Made by a program: the position numbers and the translations under genes. Shown one piece after another: positions 14,852 through 22,170 of a DNA stretch of 23,501 bases. Source of the DNA: a virus; IMG/VR virus record IMGVR_UViG_3300020442_000301, positions 1 to 23,501 of that record. The stretch is one strand, 5' to 3'. The number at the start of each line of letters is the position of its first letter. Within the stretch, counting starts at the first letter, position 1. The notes beneath the pieces are model-generated. The model had not been told where the DNA came from. It did not search any database and was given only the letters and a program-made list of their open reading frames with translations.

Positions 14852-15514
14852 ATGCCATCCCTAGAAGAAGCGAAAGCAGCAGCGGCAGCAAAGAAAGCAT
14901 CCGCCACACCACCAACAAGACCAGCAAACAAACCATCAACGTTTAAGATCCTCATCGGAACTATTGGTGCGTTGTTTGCAGTATCACATATCGGTCTGAT
15001 TGGTTATGTAATCAGACAACCAGATGAACCACCAGTTCCACAGGTTCCAACTATCAATATCCCTCGCGGTGACTACTCATCTTATACCATTGAGGCAGGG
15101 AAAGAAGGATACAGGATTCAATACAAAGCAAATGATCCTGCTATCCTTGAGTCAGAAAGATCTCTTCGACTCAACCAGCATAAGAAAGGATTCCTTGGTG
15201 GCGGCACTGAAATGCGTGACGAGTATCGTAGAGACCAGTATACCATGGATGGCACTCGCAACATCGGGGGAGGTGAAATAGGTGAAGTGGGAAAGAATGT
15301 AGGAGGAGTAAGCGCCGAGTGTATCGCAGCGGACGCTGGAGCACGGTCTCAAGGTGCGATGGCAGGTAGTGCTATAGCTGCTGGTGTCGCCGTTCCTGCG
15401 GTCTCTAGCATCCCTTACATTGGATGGTTGGCAGGTGGTTGGGCACTACTCCTAGGACAGAAGGCAGGATCATCTCTAGGGTCCACTGTGGGAGGGGTCT
15501 TTAACGACTGCTAA
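14852..15514 (+). CDS. Hypothetical membrane protein in the late structural block
   Basis: A 220-residue protein with an Ala/Lys-rich N-terminus (EEAKAAAAAKKASATPP), one clear membrane helix at about residues 29-54 (ILIGTIGALFAVSHIGLIGY), and a proline-rich hinge (QPDEPPVPQVPTINIP). A soluble middle with YTIEAGKEGYRIQYKANDPA follows. The C-terminal 60 residues are Gly/Ala-rich and hydrophobic (GAMAGSAIAAGVAVPAVSSI), like a glycine-zipper segment. It has a late box of its own, so it is probably a late or virion-associated protein, perhaps acting at the host envelope during infection or lysis. No family recognised; ribosome site weak. Confidence 0.75.
   Translation: MPSLEEAKAAAAAKKASATPPTRPANKPSTFKILIGTIGALFAVSHIGLIGYVIRQPDEPPVPQVPTINIPRGDYSSYTIEAGKEGYRIQYKANDPAILESERSLRLNQHKKGFLGGGTEMRDEYRRDQYTMDGTRNIGGGEIGEVGKNVGGVSAECIAADAGARSQGAMAGSAIAAGVAVPAVSSIPYIGWLAGGWALLLGQKAGSSLGSTVGGVFNDC
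14994..15017 (+). repeat. Perfect 8-bp inverted repeat inside the membrane protein gene
   Basis: GTCTGATT (14994-15001) pairs with AATCAGAC (15010-15017) over an 8-base loop. It codes for the end of the membrane helix. No T-run follows. It may be a mRNA hairpin or chance. Confidence 0.45.
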
Positions 15515-15522
15515 ATAGTAGT
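15507..15522 (+). promoter_or_regulatory. Late promoter box (CTAAATA) within a dyad
   Basis: CTAAATA at 15511-15517 overlaps the stop codon of the previous gene and stands 21 bases before the next ATG. It is centred in an imperfect dyad, ACTGCTA/TAGTAGT. It likely drives the gp3-like gene and, by overlap, uvsY and uvsW. Confidence 0.55.
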
Positions 15523-15537
15523 GCTTGGGAAGTTGAC

Positions 15538-16050
15538 ATGACTGCTGATTGGTACAAGAAACAACCATCTAATAGAAACTATCTATCCCCAACAGGTTTT
15601 ACCTTTCGTCTCGAAAGATTTGATGGGGTAGATTTCTTTTGCCAGTCAGCAAACATTCCTGATGTAACCATGCCAGTTGTAGAAGTGGCAACACCGTTCA
15701 GAAGTGCCCCCATTATCCCTGGCGGTGGTGTAGAATATGGAGATCTATCATTGAGATTCATCATCGATGAAGACCTCAAAAACTACATGTCCATTTGGAA
15801 TTGGATTAGAGACAACGGCAACGCAGATTCATTTGAGGGTGAAGCAGCAGGATATTCTGACGGCAACCTAATGATTCTGACATCAAATTTCAATCCACAG
15901 TTTCTAGTAAACTTTGAAAATTTGATTCCTATATCTCTAACCAACATACCATTCGACGCAACGGTTAACGAAGTAGAATTTTTTACAGCGACTGTTACCT
16001 TTAAGTATCACAGGTACACAGTGAATGATTTGTCAATGCAACCTTTATGA
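15538..16050 (+). CDS. 3: Tail tube-related protein, probable tail-terminating gp3
   Basis: A 170-residue protein with the strand-rich tube-like layout: YLSPTGFTFRLERFDGVDFF at the start, CQSANIPDVTMPVVEVATPF resembling the gp19 segment with alternating loops, GGGVEYGDLSLRFIIDEDLK and a final strand EFFTATVTFKYHRYTV. Size equals T4 gp3 (176), which caps the tube at the head-proximal end. I recall gp3 beside uvsY in cyanophages; this placement and the fold-like pattern support the call. A baseplate tube initiator (gp54) or another tube-like protein is the alternative. Its TGA overlaps the uvsY ATG (ATGA). Confidence 0.6.
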   Translation: MTADWYKKQPSNRNYLSPTGFTFRLERFDGVDFFCQSANIPDVTMPVVEVATPFRSAPIIPGGGVEYGDLSLRFIIDEDLKNYMSIWNWIRDNGNADSFEGEAAGYSDGNLMILTSNFNPQFLVNFENLIPISLTNIPFDATVNEVEFFTATVTFKYHRYTVNDLSMQPL

Positions 16051-16520
16051 ATTTCAACTCCCTACATCAACGCTTCCAGTCAATTAAGGAAGAGTGGCAA
16101 AAAGATACACAGATCGATTTTCAATTCAAGAACAAACAATACACTGAAGATCTGGCACGTCTTGCGCTGGAGATCCCTTTCCAGCACAATAAATACTTAA
16201 ACCATTACACAGACCTCTCACAAATTAAAACCTCACTGGAGTTTGAATATCGCAAACTCCTACGAGACAAGAGAGAATACTACGGTGGAGAAGCAGACGC
16301 TAAAACCTACGCCGACAAACCTTTTGGTACTAGTATTAAGACATCAGAAAAGATGAAGGTGTATCTGGAGTCAGATGACGAACTCATCAACACCGAGGCA
16401 AAGGTCAAGTACATTGATCAAATGTTATACTTCCTCGATCATGTGATGAAGCAAATCTCTAACCGAGGTTTCCAGATCAAGAGTGCTATTGAATGGGAAA
16501 AATTTATTAATGGAAACTAA
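16047..16520 (+). CDS. uvsY: Recombination mediator UvsY
   Basis: Loads the UvsX recombinase onto single-stranded DNA covered by gp32 during recombination-dependent replication and repair. The 157-residue product (T4 UvsY: 137) is all-helical and charged. It shows the family pattern: an N-terminal helix (FQSIKEEWQKDTQIDF), IPFQHNKYLNHYTDLSQIKT, the segment LEFEYRKLLRDKREYYGGEA, and a C-terminal coiled-coil (KVKYIDQMLYFLDHVMKQIS with RGFQIKSAIEWEKFING), which would drive oligomerisation. The neighbours on both sides overlap it (ATGA and TAATG), and uvsW follows, as expected for the recombination cluster. Confidence 0.92.
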   Translation: MNFNSLHQRFQSIKEEWQKDTQIDFQFKNKQYTEDLARLALEIPFQHNKYLNHYTDLSQIKTSLEFEYRKLLRDKREYYGGEADAKTYADKPFGTSIKTSEKMKVYLESDDELINTEAKVKYIDQMLYFLDHVMKQISNRGFQIKSAIEWEKFINGN

Positions 16521-17980
16521 TGTCTCAACTAGTTGTCAAGAAAAAGAATGAGGTCTATCTACAGATCTCATCGGAACCTCATGTCCATCGTGAATTGGCA
16601 GACTACTTCTCCTTTGAATTACCAGAGGCAAAGTTTCTAAAGCGTCAACCACGATACAGATACTGGGATGGAATGATCCATCTGTACTCACCTGGTACAG
16701 GTGAACTGTATCATGGTCTCTTGTCACACCTCAAAGAGTGGTGCAAAGAGAGACAGTACGCTATCCGATACGAGGATAATGACTGGTATGGTGAGGTAGA
16801 GGTGGAGAACGATTTTGTTTCTCCTCCTGCTGTTGCAGATTACATGAAACATATCTGTAAGTATAAGCCTAGAGATTATCAGTACATGACTGTGTACAAG
16901 GCGCTCAAGAATAACAGAGGGTTATTTTTGTCACCGACAGGATCTGGTAAATCCCTTATGATTTATTCCATCGTTCGCTATTATGCAGCGGCGGGTAAGA
17001 AGATTCTACTGATCGTTCCTACGACATCTTTGGTAGAACAAATGATAAAGGATTTTAAGGACTATGGATGGAATGCAGAAGAATTCTGTCACACCATATA
17101 CTCTGGCAAGGATAAGAATACGGATAAACCAGTTGTTATTTCAACCTGGCAATCAATCTACAAGTTTCCCAAAAGATACTTTGACGACATTGACTGTGTT
17201 ATCGGTGACGAAGCACATTTATTTAAGGCAAAGTCACTCACAGGTATCCTCACCAAACTCCACAACGCGAAGTATCGCTTTGGGTTCACAGGTACACTCG
17301 ATGGTAGCAAGACTCATAAGTGGGTCTTGGAGGGTTTGTTTGGTGCGTGTGAACAGGTTACGAAGACAGATTCGCTTATTAAGAAAGGGTTCCTTTCTAA
17401 CCTACGGATCAAGATCCTAGTCTGCAAGCACGACTACAAATATTTTGCTGACTACCATGAGGAGATGGACTACATTGTAGCACATGAGAAGCGAAATAAC
17501 CTAATCAAAAATCTTGTCAACGATATTGAAGGCAACACATTAGTTCTCTTTAACTATGTGGAGAAGCATGGTGACCCTTTATACGAACTAATAAATAATT
17601 ACATTAGTGACGACAGAAAAGTATTCTTCGTCCATGGTGGTACTGATACAGAGGATAGGGAACAAGTAAGGGCAATCACAGAAAGCGAATCTAACGCTGT
17701 CATCATTGCATCTTACGGTACGTTTTCCACAGGTATCAACATTAAAAAATTACATAACATCGTATTTGCTTCTCCTTCCAAATCTAGAGTAAGGAATCTA
17801 CAATCTATTGGTAGAGTTCTACGTAAAGGAGATGGAAAAGATATTGCTACACTATATGATATCGCTGACGATATCTCTGGTCGTAAAGATAACTATACGT
17901 TGAAACATCTTTACGAAAGAGTAGTAATATATCAAGAAGAGAACTTTAAGTACGAAACTATAAACATAGACTTAAGGTAA
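16520..17980 (+). CDS. uvsW: Recombination DNA/RNA helicase UvsW
   Basis: Superfamily 2 helicase that remodels recombination intermediates and unwinds R-loops, switching off origin-dependent replication late in infection. The 486-residue product (T4 UvsW: 503) has Walker A SPTGSGKS at about 138-145, the DEAH box GDEAHLFKAKSLTG at 229-242, motif III-like FTGTL at 256-260, and motif VI QSIGRVLRKGDG at 428-439. The N-terminal about 100 residues form the UvsW-specific DNA-binding domain (LPEAKFLKRQPRYRYWDGMI). It starts as TAATG with uvsY. It would be read from the late box at 15511, consistent with the late expression of uvsW in T4. Confidence 0.96.
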   Translation: MSQLVVKKKNEVYLQISSEPHVHRELADYFSFELPEAKFLKRQPRYRYWDGMIHLYSPGTGELYHGLLSHLKEWCKERQYAIRYEDNDWYGEVEVENDFVSPPAVADYMKHICKYKPRDYQYMTVYKALKNNRGLFLSPTGSGKSLMIYSIVRYYAAAGKKILLIVPTTSLVEQMIKDFKDYGWNAEEFCHTIYSGKDKNTDKPVVISTWQSIYKFPKRYFDDIDCVIGDEAHLFKAKSLTGILTKLHNAKYRFGFTGTLDGSKTHKWVLEGLFGACEQVTKTDSLIKKGFLSNLRIKILVCKHDYKYFADYHEEMDYIVAHEKRNNLIKNLVNDIEGNTLVLFNYVEKHGDPLYELINNYISDDRKVFFVHGGTDTEDREQVRAITESESNAVIIASYGTFSTGINIKKLHNIVFASPSKSRVRNLQSIGRVLRKGDGKDIATLYDIADDISGRKDNYTLKHLYERVVIYQEENFKYETINIDLR

Positions 17981-17982
17981 GT

Positions 17983-18366
17983 ATGGAAGAAGAATTCTAT
18001 GCAACTATAAAACTAACATCTAATGAAGAGATCATTGCTAAAGTATGTTACCTAACTGATGAGGAGTGTTTACTAGTAGAGAAACCTTTACTAGTAACTA
18101 GAGCAAATCAAAAAAGGAATGGTAGATTAGTAGAAGGATTTTCTTTAAGTGATTGGGTAATGAGTTCTTATGAAGAACTATACATCATAAAGATGAGTCA
18201 AGTAGTTACTCTAACAGAGTTAGATGATAAGATATTAGGTTTCTATGAACGTCATTTAAGTGATGAACAAGATTCATCAGTAAGTAAGATGTCAAAAGAA
18301 ATGGGATATCTAGGTAACGTTAATGATCAAAAGAAAAAATTAGAGGAGCTTTTTAATAAAAGTTAG
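17983..18366 (+). CDS. Hypothetical protein, possibly Sm-like, AT-rich gene
   Basis: A 127-residue product starting two bases after the uvsW stop. The first 80 residues look like a small beta-barrel: EEFYATIKLTSNEEIIAKVC, then a turn and LLVEKPLLVTRA, and later ELYIIKMSQVVTLTELDDKI. This pattern resembles Sm/Hfq-like folds seen in some phage proteins; this is inference, not a match. The rest is a charged helix (DQKKKLEELFNKS). Codon use (TTA, AGA, GTA, AGT) is clearly more AT-rich than in uvsW or gp55, so the gene may have a different history. Confidence 0.7.
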   Translation: MEEEFYATIKLTSNEEIIAKVCYLTDEECLLVEKPLLVTRANQKRNGRLVEGFSLSDWVMSSYEELYIIKMSQVVTLTELDDKILGFYERHLSDEQDSSVSKMSKEMGYLGNVNDQKKKLEELFNKS

Positions 18367-18400
18367 AGTATTTAATTAATAGCTATAATGATCTTGAACC

Positions 18401-18442
18401 CTTGACAGAGTTAGTCTATAGGTGTTAGGTGTATTTGTCAAG
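18401..18442 (+). repeat. Inverted repeat in the gap before gp55
   Basis: CTTGACA at 18401-18407 is the exact reverse complement of TGTCAAG at 18436-18442, with 28 bases between. The left arm contains a -35-like TTGACA, but no convincing -10 follows it. It could be an operator, an RNA hairpin or chance. A lone TATAAT also occurs at 18384-18389. Confidence 0.4.
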
Positions 18443-18467
18443 CCCCCTAGCGAAATTGGTTTTGAGG

Positions 18468-18496
18468 TTGACATAAAGTTCATTATGTACTATACT
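18468..18496 (+). promoter_or_regulatory. Sigma70-type promoter for gp55
   Basis: TTGACA at 18468-18473, exactly 17 bases of spacer, then TATACT at 18491-18496. This is near-consensus for the host housekeeping sigma. It stands 21 bases before the gp55 ATG, so gp55 and the recombination genes behind it can be read early, before late transcription begins. Confidence 0.85.
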
Positions 18497-18517
18497 GTAT
18501 GAAGCAAATGGTATGGT

Positions 18518-19075
18518 ATGAAGAAAACCAGAACAAAGACAGAGTATTACGTAAACAACAAGGAGTTCCTTGCTGCTGTAATCCTCTTGCGGGATTTCTT
18601 CAAGGACGGTGAGCGTCTTGGACATAAGTCCTACCTAGAATCTATCAGCTACTACCGTTCTCATAGGGACAGACGAACTGCTGCTAGGTTCAGGCGATGC
18701 TATGAATACCTAGGTGACTGCTTCTGGAAGATCGCAACACACCTATCATACAAACCAAACTTTGTCAACTACATGTTCCGTGAGGACATGATCTGTGATG
18801 GCGTGGAGAACTGTATCCAGTACATCCTTAACTTTGACCCAGAGAAATCTTCTAACCCATTTGCCTACTTCACCCAGATCATCTACTACGCCTTTCTTCG
18901 TCGCATTCAGAAAGAGAAGCGTCAGTTGGAGATCAAGAGTAAGATCCTAGAGAAGTCTGGACACCAGGAGATCATGCACACAGACACGTATGATGGTGAC
19001 ATGGCAGGCATGAATGCTTCCTACTCTGACATGGGTAGTATCAAAGAAAACATTGAAACGAGAATGAACAGATGA
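18518..19075 (+). CDS. 55: Late-transcription sigma factor (T4 gp55-like)
   Basis: Directs host RNA polymerase to late promoters such as the CTAAATA/GATAAATA boxes in this window, together with the sliding clamp in T4. The 185-residue product equals T4 gp55 in length. It has the sigma region 2 core: FREDMICDGVENCIQYILNF then DPEKSSNPFAYFTQIIYYAF and LRRIQKEKRQ at about residues 86-140, comparable with the core-binding and -10 recognition segment of group sigma factors. The N-terminal helices (VNNKEFLAAVILLRDFFKDG) and a flexible, charged end follow the T4 pattern. No clear Shine-Dalgarno sequence; ATG 18513 lies in another frame. Its stop overlaps the gp47 start (ATGA). Confidence 0.92.
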   Translation: MKKTRTKTEYYVNNKEFLAAVILLRDFFKDGERLGHKSYLESISYYRSHRDRRTAARFRRCYEYLGDCFWKIATHLSYKPNFVNYMFREDMICDGVENCIQYILNFDPEKSSNPFAYFTQIIYYAFLRRIQKEKRQLEIKSKILEKSGHQEIMHTDTYDGDMAGMNASYSDMGSIKENIETRMNR

Positions 19076-20115
19076 CTATTGCACTTATTACTGATCAACA
19101 TCTCGATGGTCGTAAGGGCAGTCTGGCATTCTGGAATTACTTCCTCAAGTTCTATGAGGATGTGTTCTTCCCTACACTAGAGAAGAAAGGAATCAAAGAG
19201 ATCATCGACCTGGGTGACACGTTTGACAATCGTAAAACGATTGACTTCAATGTCTGGGATCGAATTCGTACTCACTACTTTGATCGCCTGGCAGATATGG
19301 GCGTCACAGTACATACGATCTTGGGTAACCACTGTGTGTACTACAAGAATACGAACGCTATCAACTCTCCTGATCTATTGCTAGGTGACTATGACAATAT
19401 ACGTGTCTATGATGAGACTACTACTGTTACTATTGAGGGCAAGAGAATTTGTTTTGTCCCGTGGATTAACAGGGAGAACGAAGCGTACACGATGGAGCAT
19501 CTCAAGCAAACGGATGCACAAATTGTCATGGGACACCTCGAACTCGACGGGTTTGAAGTAACACCTGGCATGAAGATGGAGCACGGTATGGACCCCAAGG
19601 TCTACAAGGACTTCAAACAAGTCTTCTCTGGTCACTACCACCACAAGTCGTCTAGGGGCAACATCACATACCTCGGCAATCCTTACCAGATGTTCTGGAA
19701 TGATTACGCTGACCAACGTGGATTCCATCTCTACGAACCAGCAACAAACAAACTTCGCATGGTCAAGAATCCATACGAGATTTTCAAGAAGGTATACTAT
19801 AATGATGTAGATAAGGACATGGTTCTAGACTACACCCAGTACAAAGATACCTTTGTCAAACTGATTGTGGAAGAGAAGCGTGACTACTACAAGTTTGAGA
19901 AGGTTGTGGAAAACCTGTACAATGCAGGTGTGCATGACATCAAAGTTGTAGAGACTCTGGTTGATGAAGACAACGTAGAGGAACCAGACCTGGAAGTCAA
20001 AGACACACTGACATTACTCAATGAGTACATCGATGAGGTAGAGATGACCGTAGAGAAATCTGACCTGAAGAAGTTGATGAGATCGCTATATATTGAAAGT
20101 TGCGAGATGGTCTAA
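19072..20115 (+). CDS. 47: Recombination nuclease subunit (T4 gp47, Mre11/SbcD-like)
   Basis: Nuclease half of the gp46/gp47 complex, which resects DNA ends to make single strands for UvsX-dependent recombination and host DNA breakdown. The 347-residue product (T4 gp47: 339) has all calcineurin-type metallophosphatase motifs: DQHLDG (D8, H10), DLGDTFDNRK (D49 region), LGNHCVYYKN (N86, H87), VMGHLELDGF (H155) and FSGHYHHKS (H188, H190). These bind two metal ions. The C-terminal 130 residues likely form the capping and gp46-binding parts. It overlaps gp55 by four bases and is separated from gp46 by one small gene. Confidence 0.97.
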   Translation: MTIALITDQHLDGRKGSLAFWNYFLKFYEDVFFPTLEKKGIKEIIDLGDTFDNRKTIDFNVWDRIRTHYFDRLADMGVTVHTILGNHCVYYKNTNAINSPDLLLGDYDNIRVYDETTTVTIEGKRICFVPWINRENEAYTMEHLKQTDAQIVMGHLELDGFEVTPGMKMEHGMDPKVYKDFKQVFSGHYHHKSSRGNITYLGNPYQMFWNDYADQRGFHLYEPATNKLRMVKNPYEIFKKVYYNDVDKDMVLDYTQYKDTFVKLIVEEKRDYYKFEKVVENLYNAGVHDIKVVETLVDEDNVEEPDLEVKDTLTLLNEYIDEVEMTVEKSDLKKLMRSLYIESCEMV

Positions 20116-20384
20116 TGTCTTACATCTTAACTCTCAAGGACAAGCCAGAAGGTGTGTTCTCTGTAGTCGATAGAGATTGTGGAGAGCACGTCGTGCCGAT
20201 CTTTGATGAGTTAGATGACTGTGAGCGTTATGCAATTCAGTTGACCGAGTGTGAGACTGACCTAGAATTGCAGATGATCGAGATAGAAAAAACATTAATA
20301 GTGGCAGCATGCGAGTCAAGAGACCAAAAGTATGCTATAATAACTGTGGACGACTTCATCATACCCCCTGACGACTTTACATGA
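20115..20384 (+). CDS. Small hypothetical protein between gp47 and gp46
   Basis: An 89-residue acidic protein starting MSYILTLKDKPEGVFSVVD at a TAATG overlap with gp47 and ending in an ATGA overlap with gp46. The body has two strands and a helix: DELDDCERYAIQLTECETDL, then the MIEIEKTLIVAACESRDQKY-AIITVDDFIIPP end. Such a compact strand-helix-strand pattern is reminiscent of small domains of unknown function in cyanobacteria, but I could not confirm any match. Because it is translationally tied to both subunits, a role with the gp46/47 complex is a fair inference. In-frame ATG 20100 is less likely. Confidence 0.75.
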   Translation: MSYILTLKDKPEGVFSVVDRDCGEHVVPIFDELDDCERYAIQLTECETDLELQMIEIEKTLIVAACESRDQKYAIITVDDFIIPPDDFT

Positions 20385-22111
20385 TTACGTTTGAAAAAGT
20401 TCGCTGGAAGAATTTTCTTTCGACTGGCAACACCTATACTGAAGTCGATCTGACTGCCAACAAAACCAATCTTATTATTGGCACAAACGGAGCAGGTAAG
20501 AGCACCATCTTGGATGCCCTTACCTTTTCTTTGTTTGGCAAACCTTTTCGTAAGATCAACAAACCGATGCTGGTCAATAGCGTCAACGAAAAGGACTGCA
20601 TGGTGGAGATTGAATTCAAGATTGGTCCTAACGCATTTGTTGTCAAGCGGGGTATCAAACCAGGGAAGTTCGAGATCTGGCAGAACGGGGCAATGCTAGA
20701 TCAGTCCAGTAATGCTGCTGACTATCAGAAGCAACTGGAGCAGAACATCCTGAAGATGAACTATAAGTCGTTCACTCAAATCGTTGTGCTAGGTTCGTCC
20801 ACGTTCGTTCCGTTCATGCGACTGCCTCTAGCACAGCGTAGAGAAATTATTGAAGACATCCTGGACATCCAGATCTTCTCGATGATGAACATCGCTCTCA
20901 AAGATAAGATGAAGATCTCTACTGAAGAGATGAGAGAGGTTGATTACAGTGCTGACATGGCAGAGCAGAAGATTGACATGCAGCGTCGGTTGATTGAGCA
21001 GTTGTCTACTCGTGATGAGTCTCTGATTAAAGAGAAGCAAGAGTACATTGACAAATTGTTAGGAGAAGAAGAAATTTGTCAAGTTTCTGTATCACAACTT
21101 AATGAAGAATCACAAAAACTTTATGAAGATTTAAGTGGGTTGGAAAGTGCGAACAAGAAACTTATAACTTTAAATAACTTGAAAGGAAAACTTACAAATA
21201 AGTGTGGAACTTTTAAGAAACAGCACCAGTTTTTTGAAGAAAACGACACATGTCCTACGTGTAGTCAATCTATTTCTAAAGAAGTTAAAGAACATAAAGC
21301 AGGTGTCATTAGAAGTCAAGTCAAAGAACTTGTCCTCGCTATCGAAGAACTTCGATGCAACATTCTCGATGAGCAAGAGAGAAGTGAGCAGCATCTGGTG
21401 AAAACCCAGGAGTTGAATCAACTTCAGCAGAAGATTGCTGCTCACAATGCTACTGTTACACGCATCAACAAGAACGTCAGGCAACTGATGTCTGATGTAG
21501 AAACATTACAAAATTCCAAAGACGACAATTCTGAAGAGGAAGAGAAGTTAAAATACTTGTTGGAAGAACGTGATAACCTGAAGAAGCAAGTTGCTCTCGT
21601 CAAAAAAGATAGAGACACTTTGCTAGCAGCATCTCAACTCTTGAAAGATAATGGAATCAAAACCAGGATCATCAAGAGGTATCTGCCAATGATGAATAAA
21701 CTCATCAACCAGTATCTTCAAAACATGGACTTCTTCGTCAACTTCACATTGAATGAGAACTTTGAGGAAACGATCAAGTCGCGGTTTAGGGACATCTTTT
21801 CTTACGAATCTTTCTCCGAAGGAGAGAAAGCTCGTATTGATATTGCTCTGCTGCTTACTTGGCGTAGTATCGCTAAACTTAAGAATAGCGTGGATACTAA
21901 CATCTTAATCCTTGACGAGATCTTCGATGGGTCTCTTGACCAGAACGGTACAGGTGAACTAGGATGGATCCTTCGGAACTTCGATGACAATACAAACGTG
22001 TTTGTCATCAGTCACAAGGAGAGTTTGGAGGGTAAGTTTGATAGAACCCTCGTCTGTGAGAAGATCAAGAACTTCTCGGTCGTCAAGGAGACAATTGCAG
22101 AAGCGGCATAA
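20381..22111 (+). CDS. 46: Recombination ATPase subunit (T4 gp46, Rad50/SbcC-like)
   Basis: SMC-type ATPase that controls the gp47 nuclease. The 576-residue product (T4 gp46: 560) has Walker A IIGTNGAGKSTILDAL at about 33-48, a long coiled coil from about 160 to 430, and the zinc hook CPTC at residues 291-294 (nt 21251-21262) in the middle. The ABC signature FSEGEKARIDIALLLTW lies around 478-494, Walker B LILDEIFDGSL around 508-518 and the switch His in VFVISHKE near 544. Thus the complete Rad50 layout is present. Codon use around the hook, about 21055-21325, is notably more AT-rich than in the rest of the gene. Confidence 0.97.
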   Translation: MITFEKVRWKNFLSTGNTYTEVDLTANKTNLIIGTNGAGKSTILDALTFSLFGKPFRKINKPMLVNSVNEKDCMVEIEFKIGPNAFVVKRGIKPGKFEIWQNGAMLDQSSNAADYQKQLEQNILKMNYKSFTQIVVLGSSTFVPFMRLPLAQRREIIEDILDIQIFSMMNIALKDKMKISTEEMREVDYSADMAEQKIDMQRRLIEQLSTRDESLIKEKQEYIDKLLGEEEICQVSVSQLNEESQKLYEDLSGLESANKKLITLNNLKGKLTNKCGTFKKQHQFFEENDTCPTCSQSISKEVKEHKAGVIRSQVKELVLAIEELRCNILDEQERSEQHLVKTQELNQLQQKIAAHNATVTRINKNVRQLMSDVETLQNSKDDNSEEEEKLKYLLEERDNLKKQVALVKKDRDTLLAASQLLKDNGIKTRIIKRYLPMMNKLINQYLQNMDFFVNFTLNENFEETIKSRFRDIFSYESFSEGEKARIDIALLLTWRSIAKLKNSVDTNILILDEIFDGSLDQNGTGELGWILRNFDDNTNVFVISHKESLEGKFDRTLVCEKIKNFSVVKETIAEAA

Positions 22112-22137
22112 GGGGGGTCTTCGGACCCCCTTTTTTT
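22111..22137 (+). terminator. Rho-independent terminator after gp46
   Basis: GGGGGTC (22113-22119), loop TTCG, GACCCCC (22124-22130), then seven T to 22137. Perfect 7-bp stem, starting at the gp46 stop codon. It ends the gp55-gp47-gp46 transcript. Confidence 0.93.
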
Positions 22138-22140
22138 GTA

Positions 22141-22146
22141 TATACT
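22141..22146 (+). promoter_or_regulatory. Possible -10 box (TATACT) before the HEVGH-VWA gene
   Basis: TATACT lies three bases after the terminator T-run, 24 bases before the next ATG. No good -35 is visible; that position falls in the terminator hairpin. A promoter is expected here because the terminator would cut off upstream transcription. Confidence 0.35.
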
Positions 22147-22170
22147 ATATGCATCAACGCAAGAGACCCG

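Noticed and set aside
18402-18430. Second sigma70 promoter with TTGACA at 18402
   Set aside because: At the right spacing only TTAGGT is found as -10; the match is too poor beside the strong promoter at 18468.
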